Source: Kondoa malvinella
Taxonomy: Eukaryota > Basidiomycota > Agaricostilbomycetes > Agaricostilbales > Kondoaceae
Direction of reading: 5' to 3'
Length of the DNA: 64,000 bases
NCBI GenBank assembly: GCA_039545315.1
Contig: BCIM01000007.1
Coordinates: 708,745 to 772,744, forward strand
Positions 10,901 to 23,355 of the stretch are shown here, piece after piece (positions within the stretch are counted from its first letter, which is position 1; each line of letters begins with the position of its first letter). The notes below the pieces were generated by a model, which worked only from the letters and a program-made list of their open reading frames with translations, searched no databases and was not told the DNA's origin. The position numbers were made by a program, and so were the translations under genes.

Positions 10901-13494
10901 ATCGCCCAAAGCCTGGGAGCTTGTTGTCAGCGGAATCAACAAATAGGCAGCGCAGGACTCACACAAGTCGAAGCCACCCATGAATGCGATTGTTTCATCA
11001 ATAACACATAGCTTCTCGTGCTGTGATACAATTAGTCAGTCGACAGGACACTGTTATCGAACACAACTTACATGCGACCAAAGCAAACTCTTGGCCTCGG
11101 CATCGGGTGACCGCTGCACGACTATGTTCGGATGCAGACCTTGCAGCGTCGATTTGGCATATGTTGAATCAACAGGTCTGGTTGCAGACGTCAGCATGAC
11201 ATTGTAACGAATGCGAGACCTACGTGAAACTCTGCGCGACTTCTTTGTACAGAATGATACAGATTTTGACGCCTTCCTCCGCTTTGCGCTTGAGCAGTCG
11301 ATCGAGTCGCCATTGCGGGTTGCTGACAGGTGGTCTCCGGAGATACTGAAGACCGATCAGTACAGAACAGCAGAAAGTACATTTAGTCTACCAGTTCAGG
11401 CGAGATCCACCAGTCATGAATGTAGATAGTCCTCTTCGCCATAGACACCGCTCGACTGAGATTCCAGTAATAATCTCTTCCGTCGACAAGCCATTGACAA
11501 GCAACATTCAGTCGAATAGGCGCAAAAGATTCGAAGCGATTCTTGCCGGCCCAAATAGACTTGGTTGCCATTCGTTCGATACTGGCAACGAATTGATCCA
11601 TCTGACGAACAGTCTTGGCTACGAGCTTCATCTTTCGCTGAGAGTTTCGAACGTAAAAGGTATGGTTACTGCTGTGCGCCAATTCTTCAGGATCTGTTCT
11701 TGTCAAGATGGCAGTACTTGGGTCAGCAGGGTCGACAGCGGTTTGGCCATGTTCGACGAATCTCGACGGATGACCAGCTTGGAATGCGTCCGCTTCTGCT
11801 TCTTCCTCTTCCTTCTCCCTTTGACCTTCTCTATCAAAAGTCTCCTTCACTTTGTTCAACCCTTGTCGATACAATCGCTTCGGCCTTTCGATAGCGAATT
11901 GTTGATCAATGAGGAAGACATCCCAAATTTCCACTTCGCTTGGCTCATCCACTGAAACGATGTACGAATCGCGCACCAGAAACCATTTCGGTTCATGTCG
12001 AGCCTTCATCGCAAAAGGGTGGAAACCAGACAACTTTTTTCGACTCGCATCTCGACTCATGACCCGCATGTAACCTTGTTTGCCATTGCTCCCGCCCTGC
12101 GTTGCTAGTTCTACAGCGAGAGAAGAGATTTCGAGAAACCGACAAAGGCGATTTGCTTCTGGTCGAAACATGAGACAGCGGATCAATTTGAGGAGGTAGT
12201 TCTCTAGCGATTCTCGTTGTAATCGAGCAAAGTCTGCTTTCGCTACTTCTTTGTCGCCTCTTTCTCGCTTGAGGACATTAAAGTATGGCAAAGATGTTTT
12301 TGGAAAGCTCGGTAGAACGACAGTATCGTTCTGGACGATGGACGCAAAGCGGTAGTGAGCGTGGAGGTTGACAAAGTCGCGCATCTCTCGATAGATGACC
12401 CATTTCATGAGACCATCGCCATATTGTAGCTCGATCCGGAACAAGGCGTGGGTATTGTGAAAAGGGTATACCGAGTCGGTGATTCGAAGCTTGAGGTAGT
12501 TCATCAGGATCTGCAGCAGAGTCAGCACAATTTATGATGAGATGACAGATGCACTGACGGGTATGCGACGCTCTCCATGCTCATCACGATCCGTCAAACC
12601 CATCTTCAACATCATGACAGGCAGCAACCCAGTCGTGAGCTCAGATACCAACTCATGTCCACTCAGAGCTTTCGAGATGTCTTCAATGCCTTTGCTATCG
12701 TTAGCCTTTATGCGGTTCTTCAATACAGTCCATCCTTTACTACCAGCAGTCGATGGGCCGGCAGGACTTTCTGCGACTTGATTGGACAGCTGATCACCGC
12801 TTCTTGATCGACCGAGAAACGATCTACCACTAATGGAAGTGGTCGGTGATAAAGGTGCTCGAGGCGTTTGTACTTGAGGAGTTGAAGGTTCATCTTCTGC
12901 CAAGGTTTCCATCGGTCTTTCGATCGGACCTGGTGCATCACTTGAAGGAGCATTAGGTGTCCGAGTACTCAGTCGATTGAAGAAGAAGGCTGCTGATGTC
13001 GTTCGAGTACTCAGCGAAGGTCGGTCAGCGGACGGAGTTGGCGAAACAGGCGTCGAATTCGCATCTGGTAGTGCGGCCCTTCTCTCAGCAGGTGTACCTT
13101 GAGGTGTGATATTCGTACGGCCATTAGGAAGCTTGGGCGCAGTGACAACCTCTGGAGGCCGCTGAGAGTCTTTGTGAGTGAATGGACCTCGAAAGGGACG
13201 AGCTGTCTCGATCTCTCGACCAGGCGTGTCAAGATCATCTTCTTCTAACGATCCAGAGGTGAAAGCACTGCTGCCAGATTGCTGCTTGCGCTTTGGCGGC
13301 TTGTCCACATTGTGATTTGAGCGAAAGTACGACGTTTGAGTGCTCAATTTGGGAAGCTCTTCACGCGACGTAGCAGGGCTATCATGGATCTGCTGTCCGT
13401 CGCCATTCGAAGCGCCTGCAGGTGTGGCAGGGACCTCTTTGCGGTTCACTTCATTTCGATGTTTATTCAACGCCTTGGTCACGACGCTGTCCAT
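7920..13494 (-). CDS. PLD1: Phospholipase D (PX-PH-HKD type)
   Basis: Hydrolyses phosphatidylcholine to phosphatidic acid; fungal Pld1/Spo14 acts in membrane traffic and sporulation. N-terminal ~320 residues are low-complexity Ser/Pro-rich. A PX-like region follows ([31 protein letters not shown]), then a PH-like region ([13 protein letters not shown]). Both catalytic HKD motifs are intact: [19 protein letters not shown] near 11000 and [31 protein letters not shown] near 9730-9600. The GxxNxxxR-like core ([13 protein letters not shown]) is near 10220. The C-terminus ends [25 protein letters not shown], the usual PLD ending. About a dozen exons. Start: 13494 ([12 protein letters not shown]) is the first ATG in an exon whose frame stays open upstream without an ATG, so an extra 5' exon is possible. 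Confidence 0.92.
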
Positions 13495-13918
13495 TCGAGA
13501 CTGCGACTGCCTATATGAAAGCCTTGCTGTTGCTGTCGAGCCTTCAGAGCAGTCAATTGTCTCCCGCAAGGTCTCGTTGGTCTCGATGAATGGTAGTTGC
13601 TCTCTTCATATTATTCGAGTTGCAGATCTTCGATATCCAACGATTTCCCGCATCTCATGCTTTGGGAGCTCGCTCTGTGCTTGCAATAGTCCAGGGATCT
13701 GCTGCCTCCTTATGGCCGCACTGTCGCTTTCCGACTTCTGCGCTGCTCTGGTCATTCAGCTTGCCTGGCGTCTAGGCCGCTTGCTTGGATCGCTGCTGAC
13801 TTGACTTGAAGGGCGGCCTAGGCTTTAAAGATGCTCACCTGAGACGCCTTTTTCCTTTTCGTCTGCTTCAGAAGTCTCTGCCCTTCGTTCAAGTCCGCAA
13901 TCTGCTGCTCTAGTGACA
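13495..13918. promoter_or_regulatory. Divergent promoter between PLD and a membrane-protein gene
   Basis: 424 bp between two outward-facing ATGs (13494 minus, 13919 plus). It contains short upstream ORFs on the minus strand (e.g. MKRATTIHRDQRDLAGDN) that overlap the PLD leader. No clear gene or motif otherwise. Confidence 0.45.
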
Positions 13919-15507
13919 ATGTCGGACAAATCGCTGGTCGATCAACGTGTGTACAGCGCGATACGCCCTTGCTTTCATCTCAGATGATCATAGTCCAGGA
14001 CCTGGTCTACCCATATGAGGCCTCAATGTTGGCTCAAGCTATCGTAGTGACATGTTTGCTCGTCCTTGTTATGATTGTCTGCGCCTGCGCCTTCTACGTT
14101 CGATATAGACGAGACACGCTATGGCTGTATTCGTACGACGCTGCTAAAGGGTCAATACGACCAGTAAGTCTGTCACCAGGCCCTCGATGAACATACTGAC
14201 TCGACTGATAGAATGGTCTGATCATCACTTATCTACTATACTGTCTTTTCGCTGCTCGTAGGTCGATCCCCTACCCGAAGCATATGCGTTGATGCCGTGA
14301 ACAAGTCTGGATCCCTTCTATTGCTCTTACCATTATACAAAATACCGAGCAAAGATTCGGTCCCCTCGTGGACATCTTCATCGTCGTCGCTTTCATCCCG
14401 CTGCACTATGTTCAGTTGGTCACAGGTACGCAATCAGCGACCTCCTTTGGCCAAACTTGATAGGCCTAATAGTATGGGGCAATTGGCACTCGCTTCCCGC
14501 TACATCGAATGACAGCCTGACGCATAACGGCGATCGAAAGAACTGGCCTATGCGCGTCTTTCTTGTCTTCACTATCACTTGGACCATCTTGTTGGTCGTC
14601 GCTGGCATTCTGCTCGAAGTGCAGCATTTCAGAACAGATGCCCAGTACTTTAAGCTGCGGGATATCCTGCTGCAGGTACGACCAGTGACCTGAGCCATAA
14701 GAAACTGCTGATAATATGATAGGGCGTTCGCGGTCTACCTCTGATAGCAGAAGCTCAAGCCAAACTAGTGCACATCGGCGAACTCGCAGTGCTGTATTTC
14801 AGAATGTGTCTATTCATCTACCTCGCATGGGAAGCTGTCCTTCTCCCTACCTTCGTCTATACAACCTGGAAAACATATCAGAGCCTTACAGCTAGCTTAG
14901 AAACGTTGAAAGACACCGCTTCGGCTGCTGAATATCGAAGTCAAGCGCAGACAAAGACAAGGGAAGTGATGGATGTTTATATCCCTCAATCGAGGGTACG
15001 AGCAGATCGTAAGTCCGGCCTTTGATTACGTGGGATCTGTGGTCATATGATGCCTTGTTCACAGGCTTGATTCGCACACGTAAAATATGGATTGTCAACA
15101 TGGCTTCTATCGCTCTTATCTCAATCTGCGTTACGGCCGAGCAAGCGTATCTATGTTATCGAGCCGGATTAGCAAATGCTTCTGCAGGCGGAGACAACTA
15201 CAGGGTATTTGCTTGGTTTTCGGTAAGCTTGCTAAACACATTATTACAAAGACTCGGTCTGACCGTTTTACAGTGGCCCTTGGTCATCTTTGGGCTTTTC
15301 GGCAGCACCATCTTTTTACTCGACAGCTTCAAGAACAGAAGCATTAGAGTGCGACCAAGTCGATCAAAGAGTTCAAGAACCGATCCGGAAGAGTCAGGCG
15401 CGAGCATTGTGCTTTCGCCTCATGTTGGTCGGTCTGATCAGGTAGTGAATTGGCGAGAGGAGGACGATTGGTCCCAGAGTGACGTCAAGACGCCTACTCG
15501 CTTTTGA
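13919..15507 (+). CDS. Seven-transmembrane-helix protein of unknown function
   Basis: After splicing, the protein starts MSDKSLVDQRMIIVQDLVYPYEASM and carries about seven hydrophobic stretches: AIVVTCLLVLVMIVCACAF; IITYLLYCLFAALWIPSIAL; VDIFIVVAFIPLHYVQLV; VFLVFTITWTILLVVAGIL; FRMCLFIYLAWEAVLLPTF; NMASIALISICVTAEQAYL; WPLVIFGLFGSTIFLL. The last is followed by a basic/Ser-rich cytosolic tail (RVRPSRSKSSR) ending SDVKTPTRF. Frame-consistent introns lie at 13961-13980 region, 14163-14211, 14257-14305, 14424-14461, 14673-14721, 15009-15065 and a 51-nt frame-neutral one at 15222-15272. The topology resembles basidiomycete-specific GPCR-like or DUF families, but I could not match it to one. Confidence 0.75.
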
Positions 15508-15592
15508 TGTGTATTGTTCGTGGTGTGAGTTTTTGGGTTTTTGGTTGGTTGTACATTGCTATGGAATGAAATTGCACACGAATCAAAGTACA

Positions 15593-16637
15593 TCAGATCC
15601 AACCTCCATCCATTTCGACCATTGAATGTGTCATGAATGCGCCTCTCGGTCCTAGCATGTAGATGATCTGATGTGCTACATCTTCGGGCTCTGCAACGCA
15701 ATGCAATCAGGGACATTTAGACAAGCGAGTGAGTGTAAGACTTACGTCCTAGTTTCCGTAGCAAAATAGCATCCAGGATGTTCAGCTCGTTGAGCTTTGC
15801 ATTGATGTCGTCTGCGGTCGCCGTTTGACTGAGGGCGCAGCCATTCCTGAATAACGGGGTGTCGATCGGTCCAGGACAAACGACTGATAGCAGACTCAGT
15901 AGACACGATAAGGCCGAGATGTCAGGCTTACGATTGACGCGGATGTTGTTCTTCGCTTCTTCGCGCGCGAGACAGCGGCTCATGCCCAGAACAGAATGCT
16001 TAGATGCTACGTATACGGTTCCGTTCTGCGAGCCCGAAGTGGAAGCTTTCGATCCAGTATTGCTAAGCGATGCGTTCAGTCTGGCGCTTTGAAGCTATGG
16101 CTCGAGACTCACACAATGCTGTATCCGCCGACTGGATCTGGAACTCCAGCTGCCCTTTGCTTGTGGATTTGCCTGACCACTGCTCGGTTCGGAATAAAGG
16201 TCCCAATACCATTGACCTTGAGCTCCTTCTCCAGCATGGCAACAGTAGTCTCGACAAAGGGTTTCCCTTCGCTGAATATACCTGCGCAATGGGCGAGACC
16301 GTGAACAGTTCCATGCGTCTTGACAGCTTGATTGACAAAGTCGTCTACGCTTTGCTCGGACGTCACATCGCAGACTTGGCAGCTGACAGCTACTTGAGGG
16401 AATGCCTTCTTGATCAAGTCGACTGTTTCTTCAGCTTGCGCTTGATTCAGATCACCGATGCAGACGTTGGCACCTTGATAAGCTGCTATATAGGCAGTGC
16501 ATCGACCTAGACCAGAAGCTCCGCCGGTTCTGTACACAAGAGTGACTTGAGCGACGAAGCTTCTCTTTGAGCCAAAGGACCAACACAAGGATAGTTCGGC
16601 CTTTCAACAGCTCTGTCTCTGGAGTTATTGTCGCCAT
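15593..16637 (-). CDS. Short-chain dehydrogenase/reductase (classical SDR)
   Basis: NAD(P)-dependent oxidoreductase of the Rossmann-fold SDR family. Starts MATITPETELLKGRTILV; the cofactor loop TGGASGLG is created by splicing (donor GTTGGT, acceptor TGTACAG near 16580-16525). The structural NAG-type motif is HCAGIF; the Ser is in VNTGSKASTSGS; the catalytic pair is YVASK; VCPGPIDTP is the usual region after it. Ends FMTHSMVEMDGGWI. About 290 residues, normal length. The segment KQRAAGVPDPVGGYSIVNTGSK closely parallels KQNAAGVEKPKGGYTILNMGSK in the neighbour on the other strand, so the two are divergent paralogues with ATGs 131 bp apart. Substrate is probably a secondary alcohol or ketone, by context only. 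Confidence 0.9.
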
Positions 16638-16768
16638 GACGCTTCGGAATGAGCAGCGTCCCTTGAAGTGCTGCGCTTCCCACCAACTTGAACGCTTAAA
16701 TACTTCCGTCTGCTGTCGGCACTTGAGCGAGGGCCCGCGATATCTCCGCATTCAGCAGATCAGCAGCC
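16638..16768. promoter_or_regulatory. 131-bp shared promoter of two paralogous SDR genes
   Basis: The two SDR genes start outward from this short gap (16637 minus, 16769 plus), so they very likely share regulatory sequence. No recognised operator. Confidence 0.5.
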
Positions 16769-17879
16769 ATGTCTGAAGGAAGATTGCACAAAGGCAGACA
16801 CATTGTCGTGACAGGCGGAGCGTGAGTTGATCAGACTTGCGAAGGGACTGTCTGGCTCAAAATCTCGACGTAGCAATGGCATGGGTCTGACCAGTTGTAG
16901 AAGACTCGCTGCCGCTGGAGGGAATCTGACTATATGCGATCTCAATGCTGAAGGAGGAAAGAAATTGTTGGACGAGCTCAAGAAGCAGTATCCAGATCAG
17001 AAATTCTTCGTGCGTAAGTATTAGTATCACTTGAATCACTGCTGAGCTGGTCTATACAGTTCAAAGTCGTGGATGTGACTGATTTTGGAGCGATGGAAGC
17101 TTTTGTGAATGAAGCCAAAGAAGCTCTTGGTCCCATCCATTCTCTTTTCAGCTGTGCAGGCATCGCTGTACCTGGTCCAAGGTTACATGAGATGGACATG
17201 AAGAGCTTCAAGAAGACTATCGATGTGAATCAGTACGGCACGATCTACATCAATCAACTCGTCCTGCGAGCTATGATGAAGCAGAATGCTGCCGGCGTCG
17301 AAAAGCCAAAAGGCGGCTACACTATACTCAACATGGGCTCGTAAGTCTGCATTTTGTAGCGTATTCGTCCACTTAGAACCCTTGTATTTGAAGGAAAGGA
17401 TCGGTCGACGGTCTACCGGGCGCTCCAGCATACACCGCAGCGAAGCACGCCGTCCTTGGTCTTAGCAGAGTCATCGCTAAAGACTATGCTGCCGACGGCA
17501 TCCGGTAATTATTGAAAAGCTCTTGAGAGACTCGTAGCTGATCTCGCGACTGTCAGGTGCAATGTTCTATGTCCTGGTTTGATCATGACCGACCTCGTCA
17601 GAAGTCTCATTGCAAGCGGAAATCCTGAGCTGAGCGAGGAACACATGATGGCCAGGTGAGTTGTTTGACAGTCTAAGTTCGCTTTCGCTGAAGGTGTTGT
17701 GCGCCAGATGCTACTCCAAGAGATTTGGCACAGTTGAAGGTAGTTTCGCGCCTTTAGGATTGAGGACAGCAGCTGAATATGGTGCAGAGATGGCCAATAT
17801 TGTCCACTTCCTACTTGGCCCAGAATCAGCTTATATGACTGGTCAAGCGATAGAAGCGGATGGATCATGGCAGCCATGA
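16769..17879 (+). CDS. Short-chain dehydrogenase/reductase, paralogue of its divergent neighbour
   Basis: Classical SDR. Starts MSEGRLHKGRHIVVTGGA; the first intron (16823-16871) splits the glycine loop to TGGANGMG. Then DVTDFGAMEAF, the SCAGIAVPG motif, LNMGSKGSVDG with the catalytic Ser, and the YTAAK catalytic pair (AYTAAKHAVLGLSRV). VLCPGLIMTDL follows, and the end is MTGQAIEADGSWQP, typical of the family. Six exons. Its close likeness to the SDR on the opposite strand points to an inverted duplication. It lies 200 bp upstream of a Baeyer-Villiger monooxygenase on the same strand, which suggests a linked role in oxidising an alcohol or processing a product. Confidence 0.92.
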
Positions 17880-18082
17880 AGACCGTGAGCTATGCTATTA
17901 CTCCTGTACAAGTAGCCAACGCATGCTGTATTGTATAGTGTATGCTTTCAGCTTCTCACAACCTTCCCACCAAGACCCCACTGCGATAAACAAAGCGATA
18001 CTATCTGTTATTCCATTCTTGCGGGGGACCGGCAAGAGGAGCGATCTGCTCTTGACAAGCTCCTATACCCTTGCAAGCAACA

Positions 18083-20510
18083 ATGAGCGATCAGAAATAT
18101 GTGGTCGACGAAGTGCCTTTCGAAAACGTAGGTCTCAGCAGAACGGTCAAGGCTTGTTCTCATAGCTTAGAGCAGCCAAGGCCGATTAAAGTAGTCTGCC
18201 TCGGTGCTGGTTTCTCCGGACTATGCCTTGCTTTGCGTATACAGCAGAGATGCGAGAACGTCGAGCTTGTAATGTATGAGAAGGTATGCTCCTTCTTGAC
18301 GGTAGAGATTTGAGCTAATACTTGCATGACAGAATGCAGACATAGGGTCAGTCGCGCGGTCAATGGATGACTGCCTGATGAACATGCTGTTTTTTGTGTC
18401 AGGGGAACATGGGTGAGCCCAAACTGCAGCGATCAAAGAGCTGGTCTGACCATCGCGTTCAGCTGGAGAACGTCTATCCAGGCGCCGCTTGCGACGTACC
18501 CAGTCATATCTACTCGTACAGCTTTCTGCCGAAACATGACTGGAATGAAGTGAGTCAGCGGAAGCGGCTCCAACAGGGACTAAGGCATCTGTCAGCATTA
18601 CGCTCCGTCAGCCGAAATCTTGGCCTATATCAATGAATGCGCAGACAAGTTCAACGCAAGACAGTTCATTCAATGCAATTCAAAGATCACGAGCGCAATC
18701 TGGGATGAAGATTCGGGGAAGTGGAACTTTGAGATCGAGCAGAATGGGCAGACGATCAAAGATTCAGCTGAAATCTTCATCAACGGGTAAGTATACCTCG
18801 ACCAGCTGTGACATTTGCCGATAATTTTTCAGCGGAGGTTTCTTGAACAACTGGAAATGGCCGCAAATTCCTGGAATGGACAGCTTCAAGGGCAAGATGC
18901 TCCATTCAGCAGCTTGGGATCAAAGCTATGATTACGCCAGCAAGAACGTCTGCGTGATTGGATCTGGCTCTTCAGCCTTGCAACTCATACCTAATCTTCA
19001 CAAAAGCGTGAAGCACCTTGATGCATACATTCGCAGTCCGACGTACATCCCTGAGCCAATGGCATTGTGCGTCTATTGCTTTATCTCATGAGCCGTGAGG
19101 ACTTATCTCTTATATCGTGATCGCCTAGTTCTTGGTTGGAAGAGCAGCATTCCGAGGATTACGCCGGAGACAGAAAGTATACCGAGGCGGACAAGCAACG
19201 CTTTAAGAGCGACCCAGAATACTGGCTGAACTACCGCAAGCATCTCGAGTCTGGCTTCAACGGCTTCTTTGACGCCTTCTTGCTGGGCAGCCCCGCCCAA
19301 GCAGCCTTGAAAGAGCACGCGTTGTCCAACATGAAGAAGCTCCTTGCCAACAAGCCAGAACTACTTGAATTCATGACGCCAAAATGGGAAGTTGGATGCC
19401 GTAGACTGTCTCCCGGTTTGGGCTTTCTGGAAACCTTAGGCGAGGCGAATGTGGATGTCATCAACACAGACATAGTGTCAATTACGCCAACTGGAATTAG
19501 GACGGCAGATGGCAAGGAAAGATCTTACGAAGCGATCTGCTGCGCAACAGGCTTCGATGTCTCCTTCAAGGTAAGTTTGCTCGAGAAAGGAATTGGCAAT
19601 GCTGATACATCCTTCGTTAGCCACGATTCCTCATGCGTGGTAAGGATGGCTTTGAGTTGGACGACAAATGGGCAGCAGAGCCAAGGTCGTATATGACTAT
19701 CGCTAGTGAGGCTTTGCGTACTTGGCTGAATGAGTGATCTCAAAACTGCAGTCGAAAACATGCCCAACTATTTCGTGTGCGTAATATGTCACACCTCAAT
19801 AGCAGTACTGATGCAGCTTGCTCGGTTTAGCTACAATGGACGTAGGTTGCGAAGCCCACTTCATCTGAACTTGACTGACAGCTGAATAGCCTATTGCTGT
19901 ACTGGAAACGGCAGTGTCATGTAGGTCGATCGTTGACTGTGCGAGCGGGTCTAATGTCAGCAACAGACCCTGCATCGAACACGAAACAGACTATATGATT
20001 CAATGCATCAACAAGATTCAGCGACAAAACATCAAGTCTATGACTGTGCAAACGTCCGCGGTAGAAGAATTTGTAAGTTTGCACGCCTGTTCAGTATAAA
20101 GTCCGGCTGAAGATCTACGCGTCAGTCTGAGCACGCGGATGTGTTCATGCCTCGCTCATCATGGGCGAGTAACTGCAATTCATGGTACAAGACCAAGGTA
20201 CAGTTTCCGTTATGCTGTCCTTGTAATTGATTGATGATGCAATAGAGCGGAAGAGTAGTCGGAGTGTGGCCAGGAACAAGCTTAACCTTTCACGAACTGA
20301 TGAAGCGGCCAAGGTCAGTCTTTGTCTGTGAGACTTTCGTCGCGCTGATTGGCCAGCAGATACGAGGATTATACATATACCTATACGACAGCCAAGGGAA
20401 GCAAATCAAACCGATTCAGCTTCCTTGGCAATGGGTACACGAAGGCTCATTACGACGGCTCGAAAGACCTTGCAGAGTACCTCAATGACCCGCAGCCTGC
20501 GACGTTGTAA
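18083..20510 (+). CDS. Baeyer-Villiger-type flavin monooxygenase
   Basis: FAD/NADPH monooxygenase inserting oxygen next to a ketone to give an ester or lactone. Seen: FAD-binding [33 protein letters not shown], the usual FAD region; the BVMO fingerprint FxGxxxHxxxW as [17 protein letters not shown]-binding [13 protein letters not shown]; and CCATGFD. Ends NDPQPATL. About 12 exons; junctions near 18283-18332, 18403, 18548-18597, 18787-18832, 19067-19130, 19568-19619 and a cluster of short exons at 19690-20260. The C-terminal reading [19 protein letters not shown] agrees with homologues. Length (about 600 residues) fits fungal BVMOs. The substrate is unknown. Confidence 0.93.
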
Positions 20511-23355
20511 GGATGGCGAGCACTAATGAGCAGAGATGATATTATTGTTGTGAATGTGCATGTATCACTTGTCACTTGAGAAATCTTCGGAGATAGCGGC
20601 GCATGGAAGACTGCTTGCAACTGGATCTCCAAGCAACCTATCTTGAAGCTGGCATCTCAGTACAAGCCCTCAGCTGCACACCTGTCATATGCCCACTTCG
20701 GTGGAAGACAGTACGGCTCTACGGAAGCGGTCGACACGCTAGCGCACAGCCAACAGCCCGTACATCTGAAGAGATAGCCCCGGTACGAGCATGAGTTGCT
20801 GTTGCTGCGCGTATGCTAGCAAGAGTCACGCACATCGGACTGACGTCAGAACAATGCTGGTCTTGTACGTGGTAGGTCGGGCGAACGGGCCGCTGGTGAA
20901 TATAGTACCAGCTTGCTCGCTTTCCTATAGCACAGAAACCAACATGTCAAGTCTGACATTCACTGCTAGGAATGCAGCCGGCGCTCGACTCGACCGTATC
21001 GTGAAAGCCAGTACAGAACCAGCTTTGTAAGAGATCTTCTGGTTGAAAGATTGCCATTCTCAGTTCCGGACACAGGGAAGGGTTTGGAGGGACTGAGAAG
21101 CATCAGGCGGGAGAAACAGGATAGGCTTTGGTGCTGCAGCCGTACTGGAGAGATACCCACCGCCTGGTGAAATTGCAGACGGGCTGGAGGAGCCGGGTCA
21201 GGGGGTGGTTAATCAGACCATTAAAGATGCTCTGAAACTAGCTTTGGTGAGTTGTGCATATCAAGCAAATTGCCTAGGCTAATTGAACTGACAGGGATTG
21301 GTGCCGAGTAAGACGAGGTCGAAGGGCGGCAGCAATCGAAGCAGCTGCGAAGACCTGCAGACCTCTGACCCAAGCCCTACCCAGAGACCTTACCAGCAGC
21401 CAGACCGCTATGTTCCTGAACAAGAAGGCATCGTGCGCAGTTAAAGCCTATCTTCTTGGAAGCGATAGACCACTGACATGTTTGGTTTTAGACCTGCAGA
21501 CCTGTAACGGGATTAGCTGAGATCTCAATAAGAGACCAGCAGATATGACATACATAGACTTTTGATAAAGAGCAATATGTCGTGATTTAGCTCGAAAGAT
21601 CGTGCCCACAAATAAGACTTGTACATTTCATATGAAACATCATTGTCGGTATCCCATGCAAATAATCCACACACACAGACGAGACGTATTAGGTATAGCC
21701 ACTGCCAGGAGCATAAGGATGGGCCAGCAAAAGGCGGTTAGGAGTACTCACGCAATAAAGACGGCTCAAAATCCAGCCAACAACATATCGATTCAAGAGG
21801 GCAATAAAGCTGACTTCCTCTGCACAGGGAGGGGATCTTGATCAGGGAGGAAGGTAGACCAAGCATAGACGGTGCATACCTGCTCGATGACTGCCTTCAG
21901 CACGTTCCGACGCATCTCATCCCCTGAACGCCGAATGAAGCACTTTCTGTGACAGGATTTGAGTCGAGGGTCTTCTTGGCCATCGCGAGGTTTGGTATTC
22001 GGCAACCATGCGAGCAGTTGAGGTTCGAGCTTGAATGACACGCTCGGGCCTTCCAAGTATTCGACCAGGCTGTAAGCGAGAGAGGTCGCACTCTCGCGTC
22101 GAATGCTTGCACCTCTGCGTGGTAAGCCTTCGAGGAGAAGTAGTCTCAGGACTGGCACAATGCGAAGAATGACCAGCTCAGTCTGTTCTGGCGGAGTGCA
22201 GAAGCAAAAAGCGGATTCGGGGGATTTTCTACATATGGTAGACAGCGCGCAAGTGAGCAATAGCGCAATTTGAAGGGGTAGAGGCAGACGGACATGCTCT
22301 GATACATTCTGCATTCCTCAACGATATTTGCGTATGTCCAAGACATGCTTGTTGCAGCATGAGATTTGCAACAGCCGGCCGAAGTTGACTGTCCTTCGTT
22401 CTGAGCTGCCAGTACGCAGCTGATCTGCAGGCGATGACGGTGGTTGAGATCAAAGCTGGATTCTGGGGAAATCCAGGGACATTGGTTTATATTTCTAAGA
22501 GCTTACAAATCTAAATTCAGACGATCTTACGCTCAGGAGCAGCCAGCGACAATGCAACATCCCGGCGAAGTTGCACGACGAGGGTCAATGGGTCAGAGGG
22601 AAGTGAGCCTTCAAGAACAGAGGCTCATGAGGAAGTCATAAGTCTTGAGGCATAGGTGGTTCGATAAGTGTCGTCACATGAACAAGACAGAGGCAGAGGC
22701 AGAGGCAATGAAACATCACTGGGCACATACTATTCCCTTTGAGTAAACTCTATACGACCAGCGCTTCGAGTCTCCTTGCGAAAACCTAATGACGTTTCCA
22801 TCCAGCCCTCTTCTTCAGTTCCATATGATCCTTGCACGGCTTCCCGCTAGCTGCTGGTGCTGCCTCCTCGACCGCTGCGTTCTGTTGATAATCAGGCGCA
22901 TCGGCCTCGGCATCTTCTGCTGGACCCTGATAATCTGAACCTTGACCTTGGCAGCTTTCTGTCGCCTCCCACCCACCCTATCTTACATTCCGGTGCTTTC
23001 GCTGGTGCGCGAAGCACTCGGGCGAGACTGATCCTCCTTCCCAAGCTATTGACTGGTTGTGAGTCCTTAGTGTAGCTAAGCGAGCGGCAAAGCAGCTTCA
23101 GGTCATAATCTGAACATGCGCGAATGAGACGTGTTTGATGAACCAGAAAGGGGAGGACGCACGATTGACCTGAGCTGCGTTTTATGCCTGCTAGGATTGT
23201 GCCATGAGTAGGTCTGCACTAAAGCGGAAGAGTCGCCCGAACATTGATGATGGATTCGAACAAGGCGAATTAAACCATTTATGCGTGTTCGGTGTCACTC
23301 TATAATCTTGATTGATCTTGATTGTAGTAGACGTGCATAAACACAGCGAGACAGA
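20511..23355. other. Gene-poor 2.8-kb stretch
   Basis: No convincing multi-exon gene was found between the monooxygenase and the esterase. Short ORFs occur on both strands but none shows a domain. The only one with some coding look is the minus-strand ORF at 21793-22314, listed separately. A minor GGCAGA triplication lies near 22690. The stretch could hold a decayed gene or extended regulatory DNA. Confidence 0.5.
21793..22314 (-). CDS. Possible hypothetical exon, low support
   Basis: An open frame of 173 codons containing LRLLLLEGLPRRGASIRRE, LAYSLVEYLEGPSVSFKLE and MRRNVLKAVIEQVCTVYAW. It has a believable amino-acid mix, but I recognise no family and could not join it to clean exons up- or downstream (the frame above it is ragged, near 22330-22450). 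It may be a decayed gene or chance. Confidence 0.2.
   Translation of the reverse strand: MQNVSEHVRLPLPLQIALLLTCALSTICRKSPESAFCFCTPPEQTELVILRIVPVLRLLLLEGLPRRGASIRRESATSLAYSLVEYLEGPSVSFKLEPQLLAWLPNTKPRDGQEDPRLKSCHRKCFIRRSGDEMRRNVLKAVIEQVCTVYAWSTFLPDQDPLPVQRKSALLPS

Noticed and set aside
11416..11955. 179-codon + strand ORF
   Set aside because: Antisense to the phospholipase D PX/PH exon, which has recognisable motifs.
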